18,727 nucleotides of DNA from Flavobacteriaceae bacterium UBA3179 (GCA_002364245.1 DEXR01000028.1:1-18727), one strand, 5' to 3'; positions 6,601 through 15,675 are shown, counted from the first letter of the stretch. A program made the numbers and translations. The notes: generated from the letters alone by a model not told the origin.

Positions 6601-9600
6601 ATGAAACCTTTTGTCGTACCATTCATCGTTTTCGTGATTTTTATATCGCAATTCGGATTGGCACAACAAAAGATTGGAACATCCCTTCTGGATAGTTTAC
6701 TTTCAGAAAAAAAATATAAAACGGCACAAACCGAGCTGTATGCTCAAGTTGAGCGTTATAAAACCAATAAAAGATACGATTCCCTCTCTGGTTACCCCTA
6801 TTATGTAGGTAAAATAATGTTGGAAAACTCCAACAAGCAACAGGCGATTAAAGAAATGAATGCCTTTGTAAGTGATTTTAAAGAACACACTTCAAACCCT
6901 ATTTACTTACAAGATTTATATGCCGAAATAGCTTCTTTTTATCAATCTATTGGTCTTCATAAAGAAGAAACCAAAAGCCATAAAACGGCATTGGAATATG
7001 CTCTGAAAATTCCTGGAAAGCCTGGAAAAAAAATAGGGAAAGGATACTATAATTTAGGAACCGGGCAATTACGAGAAGGAAACGTAAGCCAAGCTATTGA
7101 TAATTACAAAAAAGCATTACAATCTTACAAAAGTGACCCTGAAACCAATTTTTTGGATTATTATTTCAGTTACTCAGGTATGGGTACTTCAATGTATTAT
7201 GCTTCAAAAATTGATAGTGCTATTTATTTTTATGAAAAAGCGGTTGATAATGTGGCACAATTGGAAGACTCGCCCATGAACTCTTATTACCGTCCCGCTT
7301 TGTTGCTTAATAATATTGCAGGCCTTTATAGTTTTCAAGGTGAAACTACACAAAGCCTCGGAGCGATGAAGAAATGTATAGAATACAATAAAAAATTTCT
7401 GGAATCTGATGCTGAAGCCTATAAAAAGGATGATGCCCAACGAGCTCATTTTCAATACATAGATAATTTGGCTGGTATTTATGAAAAACTAGGTAATTAT
7501 AACAAAACATTGGACTTACTGATTTATTCTAACCGAGGAAAACAGCAAACCTTTGAAGCTGGACACCCTGAATTGTTTAAGTCTAAAGTCCTGTTAGGGA
7601 ATGCTTATTTAAACCTTTTAAATTTTGAAGATGCTGAGAAAAACTTTACTCAAAGCATTGCTGCTATAAAAAAACTGCCCGGTACTTTTTACGATTGGAA
7701 TGCAAGTGCTCATTATGGATTAGCAAAGGTGTACGCAGAGCATAAGCATATGGAAAAGGCACAACAATTTTATGAAAAAGCAGCAGCGAATTTCAGTCTT
7801 TCATCTCAAGAGTACTACGACCCCATAATACTTGCTTTTTTTGAAGACGCCTCTCAGTTTTATGTCAAAAATAACCAAAGAGAAAAAGCCTTACAATTGG
7901 CTGAAAAGGCATATAGCTATGTTGTGAAACACCAAGGGGAGAATACCCTTCCAGCCTTTTTACAAACCGTTAATTTAGCAAGTGTTTATTTTGAAATAGG
8001 GGAAACAGAAAAAGCTTTAGAGTACAGTGCCAATGCATTAAAAACGTTTCAAGACCAAGCTTTTCAAAGGGAAAATGCACTAGATTCTATTCAGGTAGAA
8101 TTTAACAAGCCAGCAGCTATTTTGTTACAAACCCGTTCTCAATATTTGTTAAAAAAAGAAAAGGATACTGCTTTTTTAAAAGAACTTCTTGCCAAATTGC
8201 AAGAAGCTATCTTCATATTAAATCGAAGAAAACAATTTGTTGCTGATACCGAAAATGTGAAAGCACTTATTAAGGAAAACAACCAATTATACGGTTTTGC
8301 GAAGCAATTAAATGTGGAGCTTTATGAAAAAACCAGAAATGAAATTTATTTAACAAACGTACTTTCGCTGCACGAAACAGCACTGTATAATAGAATACGT
8401 TCCCGACTGAATCTTCGAAGTGAAATAGAGGTGCCTAATGTCCCGAAGTCTGTTTTAATGCGGGAGAAAAAGTTGAAAGAAAGATTGTCAACAGCCCTTT
8501 CAAAAGAAGGATTGAACAATTATTTTGAAATTTCAGATCAATGGAAGGTATTTAAAGATTCCCTAAGAGCAAACTATCCTAAATATTACCGAATGCGCTA
8601 TGCAAAAATAGCCCCTTCCTTAAAGAATTTAAAAGACTACATCCCTGCCAATACAACGGTTGTCCGTTATGTGTTTATAGAAGATAATTTGTACGCCTTA
8701 ATTTTAACAGAAACTAAAAAAATCCTTCACAGATTATCCTTTAAAAACGTGCAACAAGACATTGCTCAAATAAATGAAAACCCTTTCAATGTTGACAAAG
8801 TAGCCCCTAAACTTGAAAAGCTATATAATTGGTTATGGAAGCCTTTTGAAAATGAAATAGACACCGAAAAAGTAATTATTATTCCAGATGGCGAATTATA
8901 CAATGTTAGTTTTGAAACCTTAACACCAAAACGTATTACTTCTTTTAAAGAGTTAACAACAAACAGTCTATTGGCAAAGTATACTATTTCGTATAATTTC
9001 AGTTTTTTAATTCTGAAAAATCAAAACACAGAATCTAATTTTACTGAAAATTTTATAGCGTTCGCACCAGAGTTTTCTTCAGAAATGAAAACCACTTATA
9101 AAACTGCTTTAAAGGACTCACTTTTATTGGACCAAGAATACCTAACCCTGTTACCACAACCCTTCAGTGTTGGCTTGGTTGATGCTTATTCGAAAAAATT
9201 TAAGGGCATTTCGTACCTTAATGAAAATGCTTCTAAACATGCATTTATAAACCATGCTAAAAACCATAAAATAATTCACATTGGTACGCACGCAGAGTCA
9301 AATAATATAAGCCCAGAACTGTCCCGACTGATTTTTGCTAAAAACGCTTCGGAAGAAAAGAGAGATGAAAACTTTTTATATACGTACCAAATTTATAATT
9401 GCGATCTGTCATCAGATCTAGCCATTCTAACCGCTTGCGAAACAGGTAAACCTTCGTATCAAGCTGGTGAAGGGATGATCTCCTTGGCTCATGCTTTTGC
9501 TTATGCCGGTAGTGAAAGTATTTTGACGAGTCTTTGGAAAATTGACGAACAATCAAGTGTCGAAATTATTGTGGCTTTTTATGATAATTTACAAGACGGT

Positions 9601-9828
9601 TTGCCAAAAGATCAAGCTTTAAAAGAAGCAAAACTCACCTACCTTTCTAATGCAGAGGGGCGAACTTTAGCTCCCCTTTACTGGGGCGGTCTGGCAATTA
9701 TGGGTGATCAGGCGCCTATTGACCTTTCACAAGATAGTTTTCCGTGGTACGTATATGCCATCATCTTTTTATTGGTAAGTAGCTTGGTTTATTTCTTTAT
9801 TAGAAGAAAAACTTTTCTGAAAGGTTGA
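6601..9828 (+). CDS. TPR-CHAT domain protein, predicted periplasmic membrane-anchored caspase-like protease
   Basis: Protein of 1075 residues. A signal peptide occupies about 1-21 (ending GLAQQ). About eight or more TPRs run from roughly 145 to 500, each with an A/G-Y...G-A...Y core, for example YYNLGTGQLREGNVSQAIDNY. A helical linker with coiled-coil character follows. The CHAT domain (HetF-associated, caspase/separase clan) covers about 775-1040. Its likely catalytic histidine is H897 in HIGTHA and its cysteine C946 in ILTACETG; GEGMISLAHAFAYAG and the late PLYWGG motif also fit the family. A transmembrane helix at about 1049-1067 is followed by a short basic tail, giving a type I topology with TPRs and protease outside the cytoplasm. 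It sits 1 nt after the membrane TPR gene, so protease, anti-sigma and sigma are probably co-expressed. Substrate and trigger are unknown; protease activity is inferred from the conserved dyad. Confidence 0.9.
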   Translation: MKPFVVPFIVFVIFISQFGLAQQKIGTSLLDSLLSEKKYKTAQTELYAQVERYKTNKRYDSLSGYPYYVGKIMLENSNKQQAIKEMNAFVSDFKEHTSNPIYLQDLYAEIASFYQSIGLHKEETKSHKTALEYALKIPGKPGKKIGKGYYNLGTGQLREGNVSQAIDNYKKALQSYKSDPETNFLDYYFSYSGMGTSMYYASKIDSAIYFYEKAVDNVAQLEDSPMNSYYRPALLLNNIAGLYSFQGETTQSLGAMKKCIEYNKKFLESDAEAYKKDDAQRAHFQYIDNLAGIYEKLGNYNKTLDLLIYSNRGKQQTFEAGHPELFKSKVLLGNAYLNLLNFEDAEKNFTQSIAAIKKLPGTFYDWNASAHYGLAKVYAEHKHMEKAQQFYEKAAANFSLSSQEYYDPIILAFFEDASQFYVKNNQREKALQLAEKAYSYVVKHQGENTLPAFLQTVNLASVYFEIGETEKALEYSANALKTFQDQAFQRENALDSIQVEFNKPAAILLQTRSQYLLKKEKDTAFLKELLAKLQEAIFILNRRKQFVADTENVKALIKENNQLYGFAKQLNVELYEKTRNEIYLTNVLSLHETALYNRIRSRLNLRSEIEVPNVPKSVLMREKKLKERLSTALSKEGLNNYFEISDQWKVFKDSLRANYPKYYRMRYAKIAPSLKNLKDYIPANTTVVRYVFIEDNLYALILTETKKILHRLSFKNVQQDIAQINENPFNVDKVAPKLEKLYNWLWKPFENEIDTEKVIIIPDGELYNVSFETLTPKRITSFKELTTNSLLAKYTISYNFSFLILKNQNTESNFTENFIAFAPEFSSEMKTTYKTALKDSLLLDQEYLTLLPQPFSVGLVDAYSKKFKGISYLNENASKHAFINHAKNHKIIHIGTHAESNNISPELSRLIFAKNASEEKRDENFLYTYQIYNCDLSSDLAILTACETGKPSYQAGEGMISLAHAFAYAGSESILTSLWKIDEQSSVEIIVAFYDNLQDGLPKDQALKEAKLTYLSNAEGRTLAPLYWGGLAIMGDQAPIDLSQDSFPWYVYAIIFLLVSSLVYFFIRRKTFLKG

Positions 9829-10362
9829 TTATAAGGTAGTGCTCAATTCAAGTAGTTTGGTCATAGTCCTATAATTTCGGGAGGTAGCTTTTACGTTTAG
9901 TTTCTTTTCAAAAGTATCCATATTAAATTTGGTACGCCCGTATCCCTTGGAAGCATAAAAGTAGATACAATTATCTATTATGATAATTTCTTCGTTAGGA
10001 TATTGTATGGAACTTACTTCTTTAAGTAAACGATCACTAGGTTTTTCTGAAAGGATTACAAAATAGCTTTTTACTTTTTTTTCTTCTGAAAAAGGACAAT
10101 TCTGAAGAATCCTCTCAATTTCTAAAGGTGTTAAAACTAGTATGGGTAGCTCCCAACCAAATTTAATTTGTATGGCTTCCGAAATAGTTTGAGTTATCTT
10201 TTCTTTGTTTTCCGAAGTTTTAAAAATCCAATTTCCTGTATGTAAGTAGACATTAGTATTCTCATAGCCTAAACTTGATAACACCTCAAGCTGTTGAGCT
10301 TTGGTAAATTTTTTATGTCCGCCAACATTTATGCCTCTTAGTAAAGCAATGTATTTTGTCAT
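9829..10362 (-). CDS. DUF1697 domain-containing protein
   Basis: Small cytoplasmic protein of 177 residues, close to the usual DUF1697 length. It shows the family hallmarks: the N-terminal YIALLRGINVGGHKK, then LEVLSSLGYENTNVYLHTGNW, a central EEKKVKSYFVILSEKP, and a C-terminal NYRTMTKLLEL. The function of the family is not established. I use the ATG at 10362, which follows the flavoprotein stop codon after 1 nt; a TTG at 10374 would extend it by four residues into that gene. It shares a transcript with the upstream flavoprotein gene. Its stop codon abuts the stop of the convergent CHAT gene with no nucleotides between them. Confidence 0.85.
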   Translation of the reverse strand: MTKYIALLRGINVGGHKKFTKAQQLEVLSSLGYENTNVYLHTGNWIFKTSENKEKITQTISEAIQIKFGWELPILVLTPLEIERILQNCPFSEEKKVKSYFVILSEKPSDRLLKEVSSIQYPNEEIIIIDNCIYFYASKGYGRTKFNMDTFEKKLNVKATSRNYRTMTKLLELSTTL

Positions 10363-10363
10363 A

Positions 10364-11590
10364 TTATTTCGCAATAGATTGTGCCACTAAATATCCTCCG
10401 GTCCAGGCATTTTGAAAGTTAAAGCCGCCAGTAATGGCATCAATATTTAGCACTTCGCCTGCAAAATAGAGGTTTTTGTGTTTTTTGCTTTCAAAAGTTT
10501 TAAAATCTACTTCTTTCAGTTTAACACCTCCGGCAGTGACAAACTCTTCTTTAAAGGTGCTTTTCCCATGGACATCAAAAATCCCTTCGGTAAGTTGAGA
10601 TGCCAAAGCCACTATTTGTTCTTTTGAAATATCTGCCCAAGTAGTAGTTTCAGAAATATTTGAAGCTTCAACCAAACTTTTCCATAACCGTTTTGGAAGG
10701 TCAAATTGTGCGTTTTTTGTAACTAACTTTTTTGCAAGCTCAATTTTAAGGTTTTTAAATTTTTCAATTATTTCAGAAGAAGAAAAGTCTAACAACCAAT
10801 TAACCTGAATGCTAAAATGATACTTGGTAGGTTCAAGTAATCTAGCGCCCCAAGCTGATAATTTTAAAATAGCGGGACCGCTCATGCCCCAATGGGTAAT
10901 GAGTAGCGGACCTTCGCTTTCAAGTATTGTTTTTCTGTTTTCATTTAAAACTTTTACCGAAGCTTCGGTGCTAAGACCAGGTAGATCTTTTATTCGTTTA
11001 TCATCAATGTTAAACGTAAATAAAGAGGGAACAGGCGGGATGATGGTGTGATCTAACTTTTCTAACAGCTTCCAAATTTTAGGGTTACTGCCCGTTGCAA
11101 TCACCAGTTTTTCTGCTGAAAACTCTTCAGAAGTAGTTTTTATTTTCCAAAATTCATCTTCCTTTTTAATGGTTTTTACAGACTGACTTTTTAAAACGTC
11201 AACCCCCAACCGTTCGGTTTCAGAAACAAAACAATCTATAATGGTTTGTGAGCTATCCGTTATTGGGAACATCCGGCCGTCTTCTTCAATTTTCAGTTCT
11301 ACACCACGTTTTGAAAACCACTCGATGGTATCGCCCGTCATAAAACTATGGAAAGGCCCGAGCAGTTCTTTTTCGCCTCGCGGATAGTTTTGGGTAAGCT
11401 CTTTTGGTAAAAACTCAGCGTGGGTTACATTGCAGCGTCCGCCACCGGAAACCTTTACTTTTGTTAGTACTTCTTTACCTCGTTCTAAAAGGATAATTTT
11501 TAACTGCGGGTTTTTTTCTGCTGTATTGATTGCAGTAAAAAAGCCGGCAGCTCCGCCGCCGATGATTAGGATGTCACAATTATCTGGCAT
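10364..11590 (-). CDS. NAD(P)/FAD-dependent oxidoreductase, HI0933 family
   Basis: Flavoprotein of 408 residues in the HI0933/YhiN/BaiN family. The FAD-binding Rossmann motif is GGGAAG at 11-16 (DILIIGGGAAGFF). The diagnostic KVSGGGRCNVTH lies at about 47-58, a second dinucleotide segment is LVIATGSNPKIW, and the C-terminal signature is TGGFNFQNAWTGG, with the preceding YFAGEVLNIDAITGG contacting FAD in this family. The physiological substrate is uncertain; some gut relatives reduce bile-acid intermediates, but that cannot be assumed here. It heads a two-gene minus-strand unit with the DUF1697 gene 1 nt downstream. The start is an ATG with no strong upstream alternative. Confidence 0.9.
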   Translation of the reverse strand: MPDNCDILIIGGGAAGFFTAINTAEKNPQLKIILLERGKEVLTKVKVSGGGRCNVTHAEFLPKELTQNYPRGEKELLGPFHSFMTGDTIEWFSKRGVELKIEEDGRMFPITDSSQTIIDCFVSETERLGVDVLKSQSVKTIKKEDEFWKIKTTSEEFSAEKLVIATGSNPKIWKLLEKLDHTIIPPVPSLFTFNIDDKRIKDLPGLSTEASVKVLNENRKTILESEGPLLITHWGMSGPAILKLSAWGARLLEPTKYHFSIQVNWLLDFSSSEIIEKFKNLKIELAKKLVTKNAQFDLPKRLWKSLVEASNISETTTWADISKEQIVALASQLTEGIFDVHGKSTFKEEFVTAGGVKLKEVDFKTFESKKHKNLYFAGEVLNIDAITGGFNFQNAWTGGYLVAQSIAK

Positions 11591-11655
11591 TCAAAGATGG
11601 TTTGGTGTTCAAACCCATAAAAGTAAGAAATAGGAAGGATACCGCTATATAAAAC

Positions 11656-12432
11656 CTACTTTTTAATAAACCTTTTACGTACCCGCTTTCCAGCTTCATT
11701 TTCAAAAATTATAAAATATAGACCTGCGCGTAATGTTTTTACTTCAATAGTTGATAGGCTGTTTTTGAGAGTGTGGCTTTGTAGCTTTTTACCACTTACA
11801 TCATAGATGGTTGCTGTCGCTGTTTGGTTTGAGGGGTTGTTTATGTTTAGGGTCTCTTTAACGGGATTAGGGTACATACTAAAATTTGTGTCATTAAAAT
11901 CTGTGGTGGATAAAAACACACTGTTATATACCGCCCAATCGCCTTCGCCATTTATTATGGTAAGCTGTTGATAGTTGTCAACAGGTTCTATGGTGTAGGT
12001 AAAGGGATTGTTGATAACACCTGTTTGAGGGGTATAGAATATAGAAAAATAAAGATCCCTATAGAAGTATAGCTCTTGGCTTTCTGCTGTACATTCTCCT
12101 GTAAGAACACAGGTGTCATATTCTGATAAGTTCATGATGTTTTCTTCTGTGTCAAAGGAACAAGTAGCCCAAAAACACATAAACTCACATAAGGAACTAT
12201 GCATGGAAGAATTTTGTTCGTCAAATTCTGTAATTGAAGTTTCAGCCGTATAATAGTCTGTTAAAATATACTCTTCGCCCTCAACGTTCACTTTTTCTAA
12301 GTACCAAGTATGTTCAAAAAGTTCGGGGTCTTGAGCGTAAAGCGTGCTTGATTGCTGGTTTGTGACTGTAGCTTGTAGATTAAATATAAATACAAAGCCC
12401 AGTAATAATTTTAAATTTATTGTTGTCTTCAT
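11656..12432 (-). CDS. T9SS-secreted small protein with cysteine-rich core
   Basis: Predicted secreted protein of 258 residues. The signal peptide is at about 1-30. The mature part opens with a segment (EHTWYLEKVNVEGEEY) like the first strand of META- or lipocalin-like beta-barrel domains often found in flavobacterial secreted proteins. A cluster of five cysteines lies in the middle (SLCEFMCFWATC, then DTCVLTGEC), plausibly disulfide-bonded outside the cell. The last about 75 residues are a T9SS type A sorting domain with FSMYPNPVKETLNI, ATIYDVSGKKLQ, LRAGLYFIIF and a basic end RKRFIKK. No enzymatic motif was found. It is 40 nt downstream of the PLP decarboxylase gene on the same strand and could be read from the same transcript. 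Confidence 0.8.
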   Translation of the reverse strand: MKTTINLKLLLGFVFIFNLQATVTNQQSSTLYAQDPELFEHTWYLEKVNVEGEEYILTDYYTAETSITEFDEQNSSMHSSLCEFMCFWATCSFDTEENIMNLSEYDTCVLTGECTAESQELYFYRDLYFSIFYTPQTGVINNPFTYTIEPVDNYQQLTIINGEGDWAVYNSVFLSTTDFNDTNFSMYPNPVKETLNINNPSNQTATATIYDVSGKKLQSHTLKNSLSTIEVKTLRAGLYFIIFENEAGKRVRKRFIKK

Positions 12433-12472
12433 AACCTTGAATTTCAGAATTATATCTTAATATAATAATTTT

Positions 12473-13912
12473 TTAATTAGGATATTTTTCTTTAGCAAAT
12501 TCATTACAAAGCAAAATAGTCTCTTTTGCATCTTCCAACGTAGTTCGAGGATTAATTAAGCACATGCGCAAAACGGTTTGTCCGTTTAAAATAGTGGTAA
12601 CCAATAAGGCTTCGCGCGATCCCACTACTTTTTCTGAAATGTACTGGTTTAATTCATCCAATTCTTTTTCAGAAAGCTTGTTACCAATTGGATTATACCG
12701 AAAATTGATTACAGCAAGTGTTGCGGGCGAAATGATTTCCCAGTTAGCACTTTTCCGAAGTAAATCTTCTACTTTTTCTGCTAACTGAATGTTGTATGTT
12801 ATCGCATCCCGAAATGCTTTTAAGCCGAACGTTTTAATGGACATATAAAATTTCAATGCTCTAAAACGACGTGTTAATTGCACCCCGTGATCATAAAAAT
12901 TAATTTCACTTTCATTTCCTTCAACATCTCGAAGGTACTCGGGTGTTTCGGTAAAGGTATTTTTAAGCCATTTACTATTGCGCACCAATAAACAGCCCAT
13001 TTCGTAAGGCTGGAAAAACCATTTATGTGGGTCTACGGTTAGCGAATCGGCTTTTTCAATTCCTTTAAGCAGTTTTTTGCCATTTTTAGCAAGAATGGCC
13101 GCACCGCCGTAAGCCCCATCAATATGAAACCATATTTTTTCCTTTTTACAGATTTTTGAAAGTTCAGAAAGTGGATCTACGGTTCCTGTGTTCGTTGTTC
13201 CTGCCGTAGCGACCATACAAAAAGGTTGTAATCCTTCTAAGCGGTCTTTTGCAATGGCGTTTCGAAGTTTATTTAAAGATAATTTGAACTCAATATCAGT
13301 TGGGATAATGCGTATTTGTTCTTTTTTAAAACCTAAAATGCGAATGGCTTTAATGTTAGAAGAATGCGCTTGGTCTGACAAGTAGATGACAGCTCTAGAA
13401 AAATCATCTCCGCATTTAATTCGTCTTGCGGTGACTATTGCCGTTAAGTTAGCCATAGAACCACCACTAGTGAAAATACCACCTCCTTTTTTCTCAGGAA
13501 AACCGAATATTTTTAACAGCCAGTTTAAGGTTACAATTTCAAGTTCTGCTGCAGCAGGAGAAGCCGCCCAGCCACCTGAAAAAACATTGAAACCAGTTGC
13601 CAATGTATCGGCCATAGCACTTATGTAATTGCTGGGGCCCGGAACGAAGGAAAAGGATTTTGGATGCGAAACAATGTTACTTTTTGTCATCACATTTTCC
13701 AATACAAAGTCTAATACTTTATGAGCATCTTCAGGATTTTCAGGGGCTTTCTCAAGAAATAGACTATCCATTTCTTTTCTAGAGGCTAAAGCCACCGGAC
13801 TTTTTACATTCTGTGTGTCAAAATGATCAATTACGGCATCTACAACTTCGTAGCCGTATTTTTTCATTTCGGCTTTATTCAACTCTAATTTTGCATTTTT
13901 ATCCAGCTTCAC
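12473..13912 (-). CDS. PLP-dependent group II amino acid decarboxylase
   Basis: Decarboxylates an amino acid using pyridoxal phosphate; 479 residues, the usual length for the aromatic-L-amino-acid/glutamate/diaminobutyrate decarboxylase group. The PLP lysine is K297 in VDPHKWFFQPYE. WFHIDGAYGGAAIL supplies the aspartate that pairs with the pyridine nitrogen, and FTSGGSMANLTAI and AGTTNTGTVDPL are the phosphate- and ring-binding segments. The substrate cannot be fixed from the sequence; the FNVFSGGWAASPAAAELE and DPHKW contexts fit the aromatic decarboxylase-like branch. The start is a GTG: an in-frame TAA lies three codons upstream, so no longer start is possible, and the next ATG is 15 codons in. 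An AAAAAGAAG stretch precedes the GTG, and an exact -7 box lies about 54 nt upstream. Confidence 0.88.
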   Translation of the reverse strand: MKLDKNAKLELNKAEMKKYGYEVVDAVIDHFDTQNVKSPVALASRKEMDSLFLEKAPENPEDAHKVLDFVLENVMTKSNIVSHPKSFSFVPGPSNYISAMADTLATGFNVFSGGWAASPAAAELEIVTLNWLLKIFGFPEKKGGGIFTSGGSMANLTAIVTARRIKCGDDFSRAVIYLSDQAHSSNIKAIRILGFKKEQIRIIPTDIEFKLSLNKLRNAIAKDRLEGLQPFCMVATAGTTNTGTVDPLSELSKICKKEKIWFHIDGAYGGAAILAKNGKKLLKGIEKADSLTVDPHKWFFQPYEMGCLLVRNSKWLKNTFTETPEYLRDVEGNESEINFYDHGVQLTRRFRALKFYMSIKTFGLKAFRDAITYNIQLAEKVEDLLRKSANWEIISPATLAVINFRYNPIGNKLSEKELDELNQYISEKVVGSREALLVTTILNGQTVLRMCLINPRTTLEDAKETILLCNEFAKEKYPN

Positions 13913-13965
13913 TTCTTTTTAGTTTGGAGGTTTTTAAAAGCCTATCCAAAAATGGCAGGCAGGTG

Positions 13966-13973
13966 CAAAATTA
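13966..13973 (-). promoter_or_regulatory. Bacteroidetes -7 box (TAATTTTG) for the PLP decarboxylase gene
   Basis: The minus strand reads TAATTTTG, an exact TAnnTTTG match, giving a predicted transcription start near 13961 and a leader of about 48 nt before the GTG. It lies between the terminator of the upstream gene and the decarboxylase, where a promoter is expected. The -33 element is not clear. Confidence 0.4.
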
Positions 13974-14006
13974 CGGTTTTAGCAATAGATAAAGAACATT
14001 AAACAA

Positions 14007-14041
14007 AAAAACACGCTGTTAGATAAACAACGTGTTTTTTT
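14007..14041 (-). terminator. rho-independent terminator of the beta-helix protein gene
   Basis: AAAACACGCTGTT (14008-14020) pairs with AACAACGTGTTTT (from 14026) with a single mismatch or G-U pair. T-runs occur on both sides, so it may work in both directions. Its clear client is the minus-strand beta-helix gene ending at 14062, 20 nt upstream. Confidence 0.75.
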
Positions 14042-14061
14042 AAATTATAAAAAGTGAAATA

Positions 14062-15540
14062 TTACTTTATGATTAATTTTTCAACAGTTGAGGAATTTTC
14101 ATTGCTGAAACGAGCAAAATATACGCCTGAAGGCAAATTAGTTTGTACAGTGTTTTCTCCTTCGATAAGCGATTTTTTAGAAACCAATTTTCCGTTTACG
14201 TTGTATATATTTAATTCGGTAAAAGAAAAACGGTTGTTAAAATTAATTTGATTGTTTGTTGGGTTTGGGTAAAAACTGAAGCTTTCGATTGTGTTATCTT
14301 CAATGCTTAAAACTGCACACAAGAACGGGTTGAAAATCACTTCACCTAAAGTAGAATCGTCTACAACGTGAAAAATCACATCCTCTACTTGTTGTTCGTC
14401 ACTTTCTTGTCCTTCAATCCAGCAGTTATCCTTAGCTTGTAATGTGTTAGCGGTATTGTTATACAAAGCATAGATTTCGCCACCATTTCCGTTTTCGGAA
14501 AAAACGTTTTCACCTGGGTTATCTTCATCATCACCTAAGTTAATGGAAGCTTCTCCAATAACGGTTATGCCCCAAAGGTTTCGTCTAAATTCATTGCCAG
14601 AAGCGATAACCTCCATTCCCGCAGATCCGCTATTGAGGGAAATTCCACTTCCACCTAAATTGGGTAAGCCTTGGGTATCGTTGTCTTCAATAATATTGTT
14701 GCTTACGTAAGCAAAGGAGTTAGGGCCAACAATGGTCATTCCATAGCGGTTGTCCACGATGATGTTGTCATCTATTCGAGCCAATATGTTTCCTGCTTCT
14801 CCAAGGAAGTTAGCGATTGCAATTCCGCCTACCATATCGAGACTTCGGTCACCAATAATAGTATTTTGAATAATTTTTAAGGTATCTGCTGGTCTTGTAA
14901 TTCCTAGGTTTATTTGTGGTCTGTTACTGTTTAATTGATTGTTTCCTTCAATGTAGTTATTAAAAATATAAGGGGATACTTCAATATTGGCGCCCGAGCT
15001 AATAGCTGGCAGCTCATTAAAAGTAATCGTGTTATTAGTAATTTGTGGTGTTCCTCTTGATAGTGAAATTACAGCACCTGTTGTGGCACCACCTTCTACG
15101 TTATTGGTGATAGTACAATTGTCAATTTCAAAGTTTTCGGTTAAAACCCGCAGGCCTCCACCATATTCTATAGTGGTGTTGCTAAAGTCTACAGATGATT
15201 CTTGCTCAAATCTAAAACCAGCATATGGCATATTTTGATCTAGTGCTGTTATTGTTATTTCGTTTGAGTTTACTGAAAGTGTTCCAAAAACAGTAATCAA
15301 TAAATCAGCATCTATAGATAGTGTAAGGTCCGTGTCTATTAACACGTTATCATTTTCAGCAACTTCAAGATTCTCCAACAGCGTATAATCACTTCCAGAA
15401 ACAGTAATTGTTGAAGGACTTAGTGCTGCAATATCATCAAGTGTATATGTTCCACCGTCATTTGGAGTAGTATACGTTTGAGAAGCTAATATACCAAAAG
15501 AACAGATGGTAAATAAAATTGAAAGGGTAATGTTTTTCAT
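14062..15540 (-). CDS. T9SS-secreted right-handed parallel beta-helix protein
   Basis: Predicted exported protein of 492 residues with a signal peptide at about 1-20 (ending ASQTYT). Residues about 60-400 contain repeated N-rich turns such as TIEYGGGLRV, IDNCTITNN, ITNNTITFNE, IFNNYIEGNN, IDDNIIVDNRYG and VSNNIIEDND, the ladder pattern of pectate-lyase-type parallel beta-helices. No catalytic residues of a known lyase were recognised; it may bind or cut polysaccharide or be a surface structure. The C-terminal about 70 residues are a T9SS type A sorting domain: FSFYPNPTNNQINF, LNIYNVNGKLVS, LPSGVYFARF, ending KLIIK. It is monocistronic, with its own -7 box and its own terminator. Confidence 0.85.
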   Translation of the reverse strand: MKNITLSILFTICSFGILASQTYTTPNDGGTYTLDDIAALSPSTITVSGSDYTLLENLEVAENDNVLIDTDLTLSIDADLLITVFGTLSVNSNEITITALDQNMPYAGFRFEQESSVDFSNTTIEYGGGLRVLTENFEIDNCTITNNVEGGATTGAVISLSRGTPQITNNTITFNELPAISSGANIEVSPYIFNNYIEGNNQLNSNRPQINLGITRPADTLKIIQNTIIGDRSLDMVGGIAIANFLGEAGNILARIDDNIIVDNRYGMTIVGPNSFAYVSNNIIEDNDTQGLPNLGGSGISLNSGSAGMEVIASGNEFRRNLWGITVIGEASINLGDDEDNPGENVFSENGNGGEIYALYNNTANTLQAKDNCWIEGQESDEQQVEDVIFHVVDDSTLGEVIFNPFLCAVLSIEDNTIESFSFYPNPTNNQINFNNRFSFTELNIYNVNGKLVSKKSLIEGENTVQTNLPSGVYFARFSNENSSTVEKLIIK

Positions 15541-15568
15541 AATAATAGGGAGTTATTTAATTTTTTTT

Positions 15569-15576
15569 CAAAAATA
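15569..15576 (-). promoter_or_regulatory. Bacteroidetes -7 box (TATTTTTG) for the beta-helix protein gene
   Basis: The minus strand reads TATTTTTG, an exact TAnnTTTG match, 28 nt upstream of the ATG at 15540. It predicts a leader of about 22 nt. The region is A/T-rich, so a chance match is possible. Confidence 0.4.
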
Positions 15577-15675
15577 CATATAAGCACTCGGTGAAAAAAA
15601 TTGTGCTGGTTTCAATCCCTATAAATTCATTTAATTTTTTAACCAAGGCACTATTTAAAATATTACTTTTATAAT

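Noticed and set aside
10362..10374. TTG start for the DUF1697 protein
   Set aside because: The ATG at 10362 gives the family-typical N-terminus and sits 1 nt after the upstream stop.
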